Shown: positions 30,828-43,221, counted from the first letter of the stretch. The stretch: 64,000 nucleotides of DNA from Diplodia intermedia (GCA_021495925.1 JAKEKT010000079.1:62001-126000), one strand, 5' to 3'. Numbers and translations: made by a program. Notes: a model not told the origin generated them from the letters alone.

Positions 30828-33800
30828 ATGCCGGGCCTGGTCAACAGCAAGTCTCACTTCAAGACGATCCAGCAATTCGAGGCAGACTATGCCCCCGCCA
30901 AGTTCTCTCAGTATGAGTCTTCGAGGACCGGCATGAGGGTCGTCGTCGTTGACCGCAAGGGTCCCAAGGTCAACGGCTACTTTGCCCTTGCTACCGAGAT
31001 TCATGACGATTCAGGCGCTCGTAGGTGAAGCTTGTGAGGGTTTTGCGGACACTAGGCGCTCACGTACTAACGGGAGCAGCGCACACCCTAGAGCACCTAT
31101 GCTTCATGGTAAGCAATCCACGTCCGCCACCCTCTTGGCTCTGCTAACCCGGGCCCAGGGCTCGAGAAGCTACAAGTACAAGGGCGTGCTCGACCGTCTG
31201 GCCACGAGAGCTTACTCAAACACGAACGCCTGGACTGCCACTGACCACACGGCCTATACCCTCGACACGGCTGGCTGGGATGGCTTTGCCCAGATCGTGC
31301 GTTTGCCCTGCCCTCCGTCGCGCCCCCGGCCAGCTTCACTGACCCCGCCGTGTAGCTCCCTGTTTACCTCGAGCACGTCTTGCTCCCGACGCTGACTGAC
31401 GAGGGATGCTACACCGAGGTCCACCATATCGATGGCACTGGCAAGGATGCCGGGTACGTGTTCCGTGCCGCTGTCCACCTCACCTCTGACCTTTCATCAG
31501 TGTGGTCTATTCCGAGATGCAGGGGGTGCAGAACACCCAGGGAGAGCTCATGGAACTCCACGCCCGCCGTCTCCTTTACCCCGAGGGCAATGGCTTCCGC
31601 TATGAGACTGGCGGCATGATGGAGCAGCTGCGTGTGCTCACCGCAGACCGCATTCGGGCATTCCACAAGGACATGTACCAGCCGAAGAACCTCTGCCTTG
31701 TCATCACCGGGGAAGTGGACCATGAGAACCTCCTCTCCATTCTAGACAAGTTCGAGAACGGCATCTTGGATGCCATGCCCCCGCTCGACGCGCCCTTCAA
31801 GAGGCCGTGGGTTGATTCGGACCCGACGCTTCCCCTGTCCAAGACCATCGTCGACACCGTTGAGTTTCCCGAAGACGACGAGTCCACAGGGGAGATTTTG
31901 ATAGGTTTCTTCGGCCCCAAGTGCAACGACATTCTCAACGGTGAGCCGACCGCCGTCCCTGCTGCGTTGGGCTTGGATGCTAATACGCACAGGTACGGCA
32001 ATGGACGTGCTCCTCACCTACCTGGCGGAATCCTCTGTCTCACTTCTTGAGAACATCATCGTTGAGAAGGAGCAGATTGCGAGCGCCGTCTACTACCAGA
32101 CGGACAACCGGACAGATACGGTTGTGTGGTTCACGCTCAGCGCCGTCGCCACCGAGAAACTCTCGGAGGTTGAGAAGAGGTTCTTTGAGATTCTCAAGGA
32201 GGCCGCTTCGAAGCCTGTCGACATGACATACATGTCCGATTGCATAGACCGCTTGAAGAAACAGGTCATGCTCACAACAGAGAATTCGCTGGACAGATTC
32301 GCCGACGCCATCATCCAGGACCACCTTTTCGGCGAGCGGGACGGATCGACTCTCTACGACGGCCTTCATTCACTGAGAGTTTTTGAGAGCTTGAAAAAGT
32401 GGACTGATAAGCAGTGGCGAGACTTCCTGTCGAAATGGCTTGCTGACGCCCATCACGTGTCGATCCTGGGCGTCCCTTCGCGGAAGCTTTCCAAGAAGCT
32501 CAAGAGTGACGAGAAAGCTCGCGTGAAGGACCAGCGAGAGCGTCTCGGCGAGGAAGGCCTGAAGAAGCTCGCCCAAAAGCTCGAGGAAGCCAAGGCTGAA
32601 AACGACAAGCCAATTCCCCCGGAAATCCTGGAATCATTCAAGGTCCCTGGCGTTGAGTCTATTCACTTCATCCCGACGACGACTGCTCGCTCCGGTCTTG
32701 CTAAGAAGCTGGGCAACCTCGACAACGACGTCCAAAAGCATGTCGACCAGGACAAGAGCGAAATCCCTCTGTTCGTTCACTTTGAATCGATACCAACCAA
32801 CTTTGTCCACGTGAGCTTCGTCCTCTGCACGGGCTCGATTCCTCTGCATCTCAAACCTCTTCTGACGGTCTACATCAACAATTTCTTCACCACCCCCATT
32901 GTGCGTGACGGGAAGCGCATGGAATTTGAACAAGTTGTGACGGAACTTGAGAAGGATACTGTCACCTACAGGATCGATGCGGGGTCTGCCATTGGAAACT
33001 CGGAGCTTCTTCGCGTCAGGCTGTCTGTCGAGCGCGAGATGTACGAAACTGCCATCAAGTGGCTCAAAGACATTTTTTTCAACAGTGTTTTCGATGTTGA
33101 GCGGCTGAAGGCTACTCTCACTAAGATGCTGGCAGATATCCCGGATGAGAAGCGGAGTGGCCACGACATGGCCTATGCCGTCGATTCCATGCTTCATTAC
33201 GCGCCCATTTCCTCCAGCCGCACGCAGAACACGCTGGTCAAGGCTCTTTACTTGAAGCGCATCAACAAGCTGCTTGCGAAGGATCCAGATGCTGTGATCG
33301 GCCGTCTGGAGGACTTGCGCAAGAGCCTCCTGCGTTTCTCGAACATGCGTGTTCTCGTCGTTGCCGATGTCTCAAAGCTCTCCGATCCGGTGGCCGCCTG
33401 GAAGCCGTTCGTGGTCAACCTGGACACAACGCAGCCGCTTGCGCCGCTGGACTCTCGTAGGGACGCGCTCAGCGATGCGGCCAAGAACCCGGGTCAATTC
33501 AACTACATGATCCCCATGTCCACCATCGACTCGTCGTACGCGCTCTTCACCGCGCGTGGTCCGGACTCGTACCAGCACCCCTCGCTCCCGGCCCTCATGG
33601 TTGCGCTTTCCTACCTTGAGGCTGTTGAGGGACCGCTCTGGGTCGCTGTGCGCGGCACTGGCCTCGCGTACGGCACGTCGTTCGCGCGCGGAACCGACAC
33701 CGGCCTCCTTGGCTACCGCATCTACCGGTCGCCCGACACGTTCAAGGCGTACAGCACGAGCCGCGGCGTCGTCGAAGACTTCATCTCGGGCGCGCGACCG

Positions 33801-34271
33801 TTCGAGAAGCATGCTCTTGAAGGCGCCATCAGTACCATCGTCGAAGGCTTCGCCGACGAGCAGCCCACCATGGTGTCGGCGGCGACGCTCGGTTTCGTCA
33901 ACCAGGTCGTCAAGGGCATCCCCAAGGACTGGAACAAGGGCATGCTGGAGAAGGTGCGCGAGGTGGGCCTGGACGACATCAAGGCCGTGCTGAAGGAATT
34001 CGTGCTGCCCGTCTTTCTGCCGGGTAAGGCGAACGTCGTCGTCACTTGCGCCACCATCATGGAAGAAGTAAGTGGCTCCTCAACATTCCCTCCACTTTGT
34101 CTGCTTCGAGGAGTTCCCCTTTAACCCTGCTTTCTGCTGACCCCTTACCCTCGATTAGGATCTTAAAAAGAACCTTGAATCCGTAGGATTCAAGCCTGAG
34201 GTCCGCACCTTGGCATCCTTCCAGGACGACTACGGGCTCAAGCCTGAACCTGGCGATGAGGAAGATGAGGC

Positions 34272-34302
<31 letters not shown>

Positions 34303-34380
34303 GACGATGAAGGTGAAGACGACGATGAGGAAGAGGGTAGCGAGGATGGCACCGAGGACGACGAAAGTGACGGGGAGTAG
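30828..34380 (+). CDS. M16 family zinc metallopeptidase (Sdd3/YOL098C-like)
   Basis: Seven exons (30828-31020, 31080-31108, 31159-31296, 31356-31453, 31501-31940, 31993-34067, 34159-34380) encode 1064 residues. The inverted zinc motif HTLEH (residues 66-70) is created by splicing into the 29-nt exon 2; the third ligand Glu is in VVYSEMQGV (about 158). The order of lobes (SNTNAWTATDHTAYTL, LPVYLEHVLLPTLTDEGCYTEVHH, MYQPKNLCLVITGEV, later FVHVSFVLCTGSIP and ALFTARGPDSYQHPSL) fits the single-chain M16C clamshell peptidases related to presequence protease. The C-terminus is a run of about 40 Asp/Glu residues. Yeast Sdd3 is cytosolic and poorly characterised. An upstream in-frame ATG could add 49 residues. 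Confidence 0.88.
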
Positions 34381-34900
34381 CCGATTGCCACATTTATGTG
34401 TACAACACCATGTGGGCTAGGCGGGTTGATGATTGAAGAGACTGTGTGAGACAGGTCAGTAAATATCCCGGCTCAGATATTCCAGGGGCCTGCTGGTGAA
34501 TAGAGTGCATATACCGGTAAGCCTGAGGGAAGCTGCTCGGCAAACGATGAAACAAACACAAGCGACACACTCTCTCGGATCTTGCGTATACTTTGCAGTA
34601 GAATACAAGTACAAAGTAGGAGTCCAATGCCGTATCGAGTGGCAGAATGCTCAATTGAGTGAATTGGTGGGTATAACTCTGTTCCTGTCTACGGAGGAAG
34701 AAAAAAAAATAGACATCTCGTCTCGACCTCGTCCCAAAATTTCCCGTCTTGTCCCGCTTCTCATGTCCTTTGATTTTCTTGGGCTTCATTACAACCTGGA
34801 GCCTGAATGTAAGGGGTTTGCATTGGGCTCGTCACCCTGATACACCGCCTGTCCTTCGTACATGCTGCAACCGCCCTCGCAGCGACGATCTGACCTTGTT
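34381..34900. other. Convergent intergenic region M16 peptidase / SEC53
   Basis: 3' flanks of two convergent genes, AT-rich in the middle; nothing else seen. Confidence 0.6.
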
Positions 34901-35774
34901 TCACGAGAAGAACAGCTGCTTCAGCTGGGCGGCCGTGTCCTCGGGGCTGGTGACGCTGTGGCCGATGGTACGGGGGTCCTCGTAGATCTCATGGTCGTTG
35001 CCTCCCTTGTGGGTCTTGTCGCCGAAGAAGTGGATGGTGGTGTAGTCAACGCCACCAGGCAAGTTCTTCTCATTCTCGATGTGCTGCAGGCAGTAGGTTT
35101 TGTCCCAGCCGGCGGGGAAGACGTCGAAGGAGATCTGGCCGCCGATGCTGAAGGTGAGGCCGTAGTCGGGGAAGGCCTTGCGCAAGGCGTCGACGAACTT
35201 GGGGCGCACGCCATGGACCTTGTCGTAGGCCTCGAACTCGTTGCGCTCGGCGACGCTGGCGTTACGGCCTATGGGCGAGACATTGATCATGCCGTTACGG
35301 AACTCGACAAAGGTGCCACGCTTGACGGGGATGTCAAGGTCGGCGATGTAGTGCAGGCAGAAGTTGACCAGCGGCTTGTACTTGTCCTCGCCCAGCCAGC
35401 CGATGAATGAGGCCGACGCCAGCGACTCGCCCAGCCGGATAGCCGTCAGCCCGTTCTCGGCGAAGCAGTAGTCGAAGAGCGTAGTCACGGCGATCTGGCG
35501 CGTGCCCAGCTGCTCCTGCTGCTTGATCAGGTCCGAGCCGCCGACGAAGCCGATGGCAACCTTGTGCCGGAGCTCCGAGAGAAGCTGGAGCATTTCCGGG
35601 GACACGTCCTGTTTTCACAGAGGGCTGGTCAGAAAAGCCCCGAGGGTTTCGCTGTCTGCAATGGGGACTCACCCGCCTGGCGGGCGTGAGGGTGCCGTCG
35701 ACATCGAAGAGGCACACGGTGTTCTTGACTGGGCGCTGGTTTAGCGGGGGGTAGACGGAGGCGGCCTGAGCCAT
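34901..35774 (-). CDS. SEC53: Phosphomannomutase (SEC53/PMM)
   Basis: Two exons (35774-35673, 35608-34901) encode 269 residues. It converts mannose-6-phosphate to mannose-1-phosphate for GDP-mannose, hence N-glycans, GPI anchors and wall mannan. The HAD catalytic motif is FDVDGTLT with the nucleophile Asp. Other family blocks are AIGFVGGSDLIKQQEQL, DYCFAENGLTA, RGTFVEFRNGMINVSPIGR, and FFGDKTHKGGNDHEIYED with the metal-binding acids. Length and block order match eukaryotic PMM fully. Intron 1 lies right after the catalytic loop (TPARR). Confidence 0.95.
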
Positions 35775-36343
35775 TGTGTTGGAGAATCTTCTGGAGATTG
35801 GGAACGGGCGCGCGCTGGAGACGGAGGAGCGACTGGGAGGCCCGAGGCAGTATTATAGAACGAGCGTGGGGGAGAAGTTGTCAACGTGGACGGAAGCTTA
35901 CGCAGCGGCAAAATGATGGTTGGTGCCACAGGCAGCCCCTCGCGCCTGGCCGAGACGGGCCCCTGGGCGGTGAGCAACGCGCGACGCGGGGAGGGGGCCG
36001 CCGCGTCGGATCGTGTTTGTCGCGTTTGCAGCGGGTGGAGAAGCTGTCGAGCTGTCCCTTGCACCTGCGCTGTCGTCGCTTGCTGCTGCGAGCTTCCGTC
36101 CCCACAACGGTGCGGGGCAGTCAATGAGACCTGGAATGCGTACGTCTTTGGGGGGTTATTTCCCATTGTGAGACCAATGCTACTTAGAGTACAGCATAGA
36201 GAGCGGCCAAGCAAGTCATACCCGATACCATCAATCATAAACACCGAGAACGCCCTCTTTCCCTTTCTCGCATCACGACGTCAATCTTACAGCCTCCATC
36301 TTCCCCAGCACTAGTGGGTCCACTGGACCACTGCACCACACAT
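35775..36343. other. Intergenic region upstream of SEC53
   Basis: SEC53 promoter and the 3' flank of the small gene at 36344-36707. No other feature found. Confidence 0.6.
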
Positions 36344-36707
36344 TTACTTGGTTCCGGCGCTGGCGCCGCTTGAAGTGCCAGCCCCAGCGTTCGAGTTGGA
36401 TGTTGCGGGGCCACGGGTGAAGCTGCACAATGGCCGTCAACAGGCAGGTCGCGAGGAAGAAGCAGAACCACTCACTCATTCCACAGCTTGCCGAGGAAGC
36501 CGGGTGCAGGGCGCTGGTCGGAGAAGCTGGCGCGAGCAGCAGATGCGCGCTCGTTGCCCGCATCCCGCTTGTGGGCCTGCAGAGAAGCAAAGCGCTCTGA
36601 GGCGGATGACTGGAGCGCGGACGGCGTCAGCAACAAGTGAGCCCACAACACACGGACTCGAGACATACGCGGCGGCGGTTGGTACCGGAGTTTCCGTTGT
36701 CGGCCAT
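36344..36707 (-). CDS. Small conserved ascomycete protein, 83 aa, function unknown
   Basis: Three small exons (36707-36669, 36609-36476, 36422-36344) join in frame into 83 residues: MADNGNSGTNRRR, then SSASERFASLQAHKRDAG onward, then FTRGPATSNSNAGAGTSS and a short end. Both introns have good donors (GTATGT, GTGAGT), TGCTGAC/GTTGACG branch sites and CAG acceptors. The core RFASLQAHKRD ... RASFSDQRPAPGFLGKLWNDF resembles a family of tiny filamentous-fungal proteins ending in a PGFxGxxWxxF block that I recognise from other genomes, but no function is known to me. Ser, Asn and Gly richness suggests disorder, possibly stress- or conidiation-related; that is a guess. Confidence 0.7.
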
Positions 36708-38105
36708 GATGACTGAGTGCTAGAGCTTGGTGATACGGCAGGGTGGGTGAGGTTGCGTTGAATGCGCAAGGCGTAAGGGCTTCGAATGGGAGGGGCCCTC
36801 TTATTAATAATAGTGAGTTCCCCTCTTCTCCCAGCGCACAGCGACGGTGACGGGCCGCTGCATCTCGGGAGCCTTGCCCATCCGCCGTTCCCCAGCAGAG
36901 TCATGCGAGCGCGCCGATGACAGTCTCCTGATGATGAACACATTACCCCGCCGCTTGGGATTGCATATTGCTTGGGCGTACTTGTCCATGGGCCCCCTGC
37001 CATGGGCCCGATGCTCCGGTCCGCTGTGCTCATCGCTGCGCCCGTGATTGGCCTGGCTGGACGAGCTGCCCTTGCCCAGCTGCCTAGCTGACTTCCCGCC
37101 AGCTCCTTCGGGCGAGCGAGCTTACTCTGTACAAACTTCATCGCCATCATCCGACGCAACGTGTCTGGCCGCGCATTACTCGTATTGTCCGAGCGAGCAC
37201 AGTAAAGCATGCGGAGCAGCAGGCATCGTCGCCCCCTCGATCGGGCTAACGCTCCCACTAGCAGAGACCCTGGGCTGAAGCCGAGCGACATCATTGGTGG
37301 CGCGTCGCTGCGAGGGCAGTTGCTCTCTGCTGCTGCTCCCGTCCAGTAGTGAAAGCGCGTCTGTTCACATGTTAGCCCCAATCTCCTCTCCGTCAGTGGC
37401 TTGCTCGCCCAACCTCTCCCGTGGCCCTCGCCGCTTCGAAACACTCTCGTCGCCGTCGGTTCGCAAGCAACGTCATGCGGGCGCAAGCACAGACCTACTT
37501 GAAAAGACGCCGAAAATGGAAAATCAGCTCTAGCTTTACCAGACCAGCATGTCTGGTTTCTTTCGTCGTGCCCAGCCACCAACAAGCTTCGAGCCCTCCT
37601 GTGAGCCCCACCGACGACGCTACGCTCTACGTGGGCAGAAGAATCTACTGGCTGGACGGATTTGTCTGCATTCGAGCCTCACATCTACGTCCGGACCTTG
37701 GTTTCAACGGCCACGGGTCTATCGTGCAACATCTCCGCAAGATAGGGTACTACGTGCATCCTCACGGAAATTGTGGAGAAGGCGACAAAGCAGTCTATCA
37801 TTCGTCTATCAGAGGCGCCGAAAGCAACGAATCTCATGCATTGCTAGGGATAAGGCAGTAGAACCGTGCCCCAAAGGGAAAGCCATTCCGCAATCCCCAT
37901 GCGGAGAGATCTGCGGGGCTACTCTACGTCATGGCCCGCGTTCCAGCTGCACCATTCCACACCCTGGCCCATCCCTTCCCCACCTCGCTTCCCCATCCGC
38001 AAACGATCTCGGAGCTGCAGGACCCAAGCGCAGACCTGCCAGGAACGTTCCACGCCCGCTGGCCTCGACATCCCGCTAGCCCAAGGGTCCACTGGCCTGT
38101 ATCTC
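36708..38105. other. Intergenic region small gene / pyruvate carboxylase
   Basis: About 1.4 kb. A minus-strand open frame of 369 codons (36476-37585) crosses most of it but runs out of frame over the exons of the 83-aa gene and has no conserved motif. I treat it as chance openness in GC-rich DNA. No repeat or RNA gene seen. Confidence 0.5.
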
Positions 38106-41100
38106 TCATTTGACAATCCTGCACACCAGGTCCTGCGCGTCCACCGAGTCGCCCTCTTTGACGCCCAGCGAACCAATCTGCCCCGAGTGCGGTGCCGAAA
38201 TGACCATTTCCTAGATCCACCGTTAGCGACTCGTTGCGCAACATTTTTCGGCTCAGTCTTCGAACTTACCATCTTCATCGCGCTGAGCACTGCGATAGGG
38301 TCACCCTTCTTAACATCTGAACCGTCGTGCACGCGCACCTCCACCACCACACCAGCCATTGGCGAACCGACTTGGCTGCTGTCGGTGCTGTCTGCCTTGG
38401 GTCGGCTAGTGTTCTCAATGGCCGCGTGCTTATCGTCGACCGTGACCTGTCTGACCTCGCCGTTCATCTCGTAAAAGACCTCACGCTGGCCCGTTTGCTC
38501 GGACAGCGGTCCGATGGCAAGGAGCTTGAGGATCAGCACCTTGCCCTTTTCCAGCTCGACGTGGAATTCTTCGCCAATCTCTGGCCGCGACAAGAAGAAG
38601 CGAGTCGGCAGCACCGACAGGTCGCCGTACTTCTGCTGGAACTTCTTGAAGTCCTCGAACACCTTCGGGTACATGATGTAGCTGGCAATGTCCGTCTCAG
38701 TTGCGCCGCCGAACCTCTCCTTGAGGTCCTTGCGGACCTTGTCGAAGTTGACGGGTTCAAGGTACAAGCCGGGACGCTTGTCCATTTTGCGGCGCTCACG
38801 CAGAGCTTGTGTTCGCAGCGGCTCGGGGAAGCCTCCGTAGGGCTGGCCCATAAGACCCTCGAAAAACTCCAGCACCGAACTGGGAAAGTCGAGCTGCGGA
38901 GCTTTGTTGAGCACATCGTCATAGCTGAGGTTGTTTGACACCATGAACTGAGCAAGGTCTCCCACGACCTTCGACGTCGGCGTAACCTTAACAATGTCAC
39001 CCAGGATGTCGTTGGCATCCTCATACGCCTTCTTCGTGTGGGCCCACTTCTCACCCAAACCCTGTTGAGACGCCTGAAAAATGAGGTTGGTGAGCTGGCC
39101 ACCGGGGATCTCGTGCTCGTAGACCTCAGGGTCGGGCCCGGTAAGCCCAGCCTCGAAGGGCGAATACAACAGACGAAGCTGCGCCCAGTAAGCATCGAGG
39201 TGACGGATAACATGGCTGTCAAGGCCAGGGTCGTGCGGACCGCCCTCCAGAGACGCAAGGACGGCGCCAATGCTGGGCTGAGAAGTCATGCCAGACAAGC
39301 TATCAATGGCAGCGTCTACCGCATCGGCACCTGCCTGGGCGCAAGCTACCATCGAGGCGACACCAGTACCAGCTGAGTCGTGCGTGTGCACGTGGATGGG
39401 CAGGTCGGGATACTTCTCCCGAATAGCGCCAATCAGCTGGGTGGCGGCCCTGGGCTTCAGGACACCAGCCATGTCCTTAATGCCGAGGACGTGGGCACCC
39501 ATCTTGACGATTTTGTCGGCAAGGTCCATGTAGTAATCAAAGTTGTACTTCTTTTTGGGATTCTAGTGAGGAATCGTTAGCTTCTGTTGTGTTGTTGTTG
39601 TTGTTGTTGTTGTTGTTGTATATTGACAAAAAGAAATCCTGGTGTGCTAGAAGCATGGTCCGAACGCCTGGAGTACGGCCTGTCCCGGTAAAATGGATAC
39701 TGTCCAGTCCAACGGAAAACCGAAAGGGCGAAGGAAAGCTCAGGGGAAGTGACTTGTTGTCGGGAAGGTCCAGTCCAGTCCAAAACGGAAAGAGTGAAAA
39801 AAATAATCGAAGGGAAGAAAGAAAATGACGAAGGGGTGAAAGAAAAAGTAAGTGTATACTCACCAGCATGTCCCCACTATAGCACGCCACGGCCTCAACG
39901 ACGCCACCGGCCTTCAAAACAGCCTTGACGCCAACCTCGAGCTGTTCGACATCATTGAGTGCGTCAAACACTCGGAAGATATCAACGCCATTTCTTTTGG
40001 CCTGCTCAACAAAGTGCTCAATGGCGTTGTCGGGCAGCGAGGAATAAGCGACGCCGTTGGCACCTCTGAGCAGCATCTGGAAGGGAATGTTCGGAACAAG
40101 CTTCCTCATCTGCCTCAGTCGATCCCAGGGGTCCTCATAGAGGAAGCGCATGGCGACGTCGAAAGTAGCTCCACCCCAGCACTCAAGCGCCCAGGCGTTA
40201 GAGTAAGCGTGGCTAGTCTGCTTGGCAATGTTGAGTATGTCGACAGTCCTGACACGCGTGGCGAGCAAAGACTGGTGGGCATCACGCCAAGTGGTGTCCA
40301 TGATAAGACATCCTTGGTGCGCACGAACAGCTTTGGCAAAGGCTTCGGGACCCTGCTCAACAATGATGTTCCTCCAGCCCTTTTGGCACGGCTGAGAAAC
40401 GTCGAGGGTCTTGCCCTCGTGGGTCTTGAGCTCGGGAATTTGGATGTCTCCCTTGAACTTCGGCTCGCCAATTTGACCCTTGATCTGGCTGCCATTGACA
40501 GCAAGATCGCCTAGGTAAGAGAGCAACTTCTGGGCGCGGTTCTGGCTGCCGACCAAGGCGAAGAGCTCGGGCGTGTCATCGATGAACGTAGTCCAGCACG
40601 TTCCATCGATGAACACAGTGTGAGTGAGCAGAGAAGCCAAGAAAGGAATGTTGGTCTTCACGCCACGAATACGGAACTCAACAAGAGCACGGAGCATCTT
40701 CCTCCGAGCAATCTCATAGGTCGAGCCATGGCAAGTGCACTTGACCAACATTGAGTCGTAGTGAGGAGTGATAACAGCACCGGCAAAGCCGTTGCCACCG
40801 TCCAGACGCACTCCATTGCCACCCGCAGAGCGATAGACCTCGATCTTGCCAGTATCCGGCGAGAAACCCTTGGCAGGATCCTCGGTTGTGATGCGGCATT
40901 GGATGGCGAAGCCGCGGGTAGAGATGCGATCCTGGGTCAGACCAAGCTGGGCCAAGGTGGCACCAGCGGCAATCTGAATCTGGGCTGCGACAATATCGAT
41001 TCCAGTGATTTCCTCGGTGATGGTGTGTTCGACTTGGCTGTTTCAGTCAGCAGCTGCCTAAAAGGGCAGTCCGAAGCTCCGGGCTCACTCACATGCGGGG

Positions 41101-42351
41101 GTTGATCTCAATGAAGTAGTATCTGTTCTCCTGATCGACCAAGAACTCGGCGGTTCCGGCGTTGCGGTAGTTGACCGATTTAGCAAGCTTGACGGCATCG
41201 GCGAGAATGGCATCGCGGGTCTCCTGCGGGAGATCCTTCGCGGGTGCAATTTCGACGACCTTCTGATGGCGGCGCTGGACGGAGCAGTCGCGCTCGAACA
41301 GGTGTACCACGTTACCGTGGTTGTCGCCGAGAAGCTGCACCTCGATGTGCTTAGGCTTGTCGAGGAAGCGCTCAACAAAGACAGTGCCATTGCCAAAGGC
41401 CGAGCGGGCTTCTGAAGTCGCTCGTTCGAAGGAGTCCTTGAGGCTCTCCTGATCGCGGACCACTCTCATGCCACGACCGCCGCCACCGAAGGCAGCCTTG
41501 ATGATGATAGGGAAGCCATACTCGTCGGTGAAGGCCTTGACCTCCTCAAACCTCTCCACCGGGTCTGATGTGCCTGGAACAACGGGGACGTTGCATTTGA
41601 TGGCGAGGCGGCGGGCAGAGACCTTGTCTCCGAGGGCGTCGATGGTGCTAGGAGTGGGGCCGACAAACTGCGGTCACGATGTGGTCAGCAGCCAGCTCGC
41701 GACGTGTAGCGTTGCATGCGCGCGGGTTCCACAATTGTGTAGCTGCTGGGCAGCTTGGCGGCAGAAGGGCGTCGCGGCACGCTAGCGTGGTGGAGAGCGT
41801 GCTTTTTTCGAGTCATAGGGCAGGGTGGGTGCATTTCGCCCAGTTGGCGAAATTGGTCACTTACTATCAGGCCGGCCTTCTCCACGTTGCGCGCGAAGTC
41901 GGCATTCTCAGACAGGAAGCCGTAGCCCGGATGGATCATGTTGACATCGTGCTGCAGTGCAATCTTGATGATCTCGTCGCCGGCCAAATATGCGCCGACG
42001 GGCGTGTACTGCCCGCGTCTGCCGATGACGTAGGCCTCATCCGCCTTCTGGCGATGCATGCTCAACCGGTCCTCGTAGCTGTACACGGCCACCGTGTGCA
42101 GCGACAGCTCGTGCGCAGTACGGAAGATACGGATGGGGATCTCGCCGCGGTTTGCAACTGCCTGCGCGTCAGCTCGCCCGTCGTCGCCCGCCACGGGCAG
42201 CCTTACCCAGGAGCTTCTTCAGCTGCATGATGGAGCTGTTGGCGCGCAGCCGTTGGTGCACCGAGTTGCGCTTGTCGATGTGGTCGTCGTCCGCATCCTC
42301 GACGGCCACGCCGGCCTGGCTAACCGTCTTGTCGGCCATGAGGTCCGTCAT
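38106..42351 (-). CDS. PYC1: Pyruvate carboxylase
   Basis: Six exons (42351-42207, 42157-41865, 41667-41093, 41037-39864, 39562-38270, 38210-38106) encode 1194 residues. This cytosolic biotin enzyme makes oxaloacetate from pyruvate. Biotin carboxylase domain: KLLVANRGEIPIRIFRTAHE, IHPGYGFLSENADFA, KAAFGGGGRGMRVV, FIEINPRIQVEHTITEE. Carboxyltransferase domain: MDTTWRDAHQSLLATRVRT, MRFLYEDPWDRLR, LLRGANGVAYSSLPDN, VHTHDSAGTGVASM. The C-terminal biotinyl domain carries the biotin lysine in LSAMKM-EMV (about residue 1159), and an intron lies exactly after AMKM. Intron 4 (39863-39563, 301 nt) is far longer than the others and holds a (GTT)n tract. The acceptor of intron 1 is the second of two tandem CAGs (GCAGGCAG), since only it keeps the KLLVANRG frame. 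Confidence 0.95.
39591..39619 (+). repeat. (GTT)n microsatellite in pyruvate carboxylase intron 4
   Basis: A pure GTT tract of 29 bases (about 9.7 units), preceded by an imperfect TGTTGT. It reads (AAC)n on the coding strand and lies 30-60 bases inside the intron from its 3' acceptor, upstream of the branch site (GCTAACG). Confidence 0.95.
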
Positions 42352-43221
42352 GGTGGGCGCAGGCAGCTGCAGACGAGTCCAGTGGGCAGGAGCGAGGGCG
42401 ATGGAGGCACACAGACGGGGGGCTGGGGTTTTGGGAGAAGGTACGGAGGAATGGGAGACGGGTGGGCGAGGGCGTGCTGCGAGGGGAAGCCTTTATGGCC
42501 AGCTGAGGGGCAGAGGAGCTTGGGGCGCGCCAGCCCAGAGCTGCCAGAAACCGCGGCATGTGAGCTCCCGCGCTCCTGCACGCGTTTTAGGTAACGCGCG
42601 GCCCGCACCCGCGTGTCTCGCTCGTTGTTGACCGTCGGCCCAGCTGTGCAGCGCTCGTCCGGCGGCAGCGCTTGTCCTCGGCTGAACGCTGCAACAGAGT
42701 CATCGCGAAGGAGGGGCAGTTCGGACGCTCGGCCTTAATTCGCACGGATGCCACGGATCGCCGCATGGGGTGGCGGAGACAGATATCTCGGCGTCCATTC
42801 CGCCTCATTGGCCTCCACCCGCTGCACATCCCGCTTCGTCAAGCGCCCGCCGGCCGGCCGTTGCGTCAAACTTTGCTCAGCGCTGCCCGCCGTTCGCCTT
42901 GGCGCAGCTCAACACTTCCGCGCGGCGCCCGCCTCAGCAACTGGCACCGTCTGTACTGGAAGCAAAATGCAATTCCCGGTCATGACCGCAAGATTAGAAT
43001 ACAGCATGACATCTTTTCGCACACAGTCAGAATCCCGGCTTTCATCACTATTCATCAATACAGCGTGGCTTGTGCCTGTACCGAGGCCAGAAGTCCAAAG
43101 TCGGTGCACAAGAGCTAGCCCCCCAGGCCCGGAATGACCCCCCGCTCGCGTGCAAATGCCCCATAGACCCAGTAACCCATTAGTAGAATATGTCGTAGCC
43201 TCTTGAAACCAATCGCGACGT
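42352..43221. other. Intergenic region upstream of pyruvate carboxylase
   Basis: 870 bases, both flanking genes on the minus strand. It holds the PYC promoter and the clathrin 3' flank. ORFs on both strands are GC-driven and not conserved. Confidence 0.55.

Noticed and set aside
36476..37585. 369-codon minus-strand open frame
   Set aside because: No conserved motif or domain, Cys/Arg/Ser-rich random-like composition, and it runs out of frame across exon 2 of the well-supported 83-aa gene.
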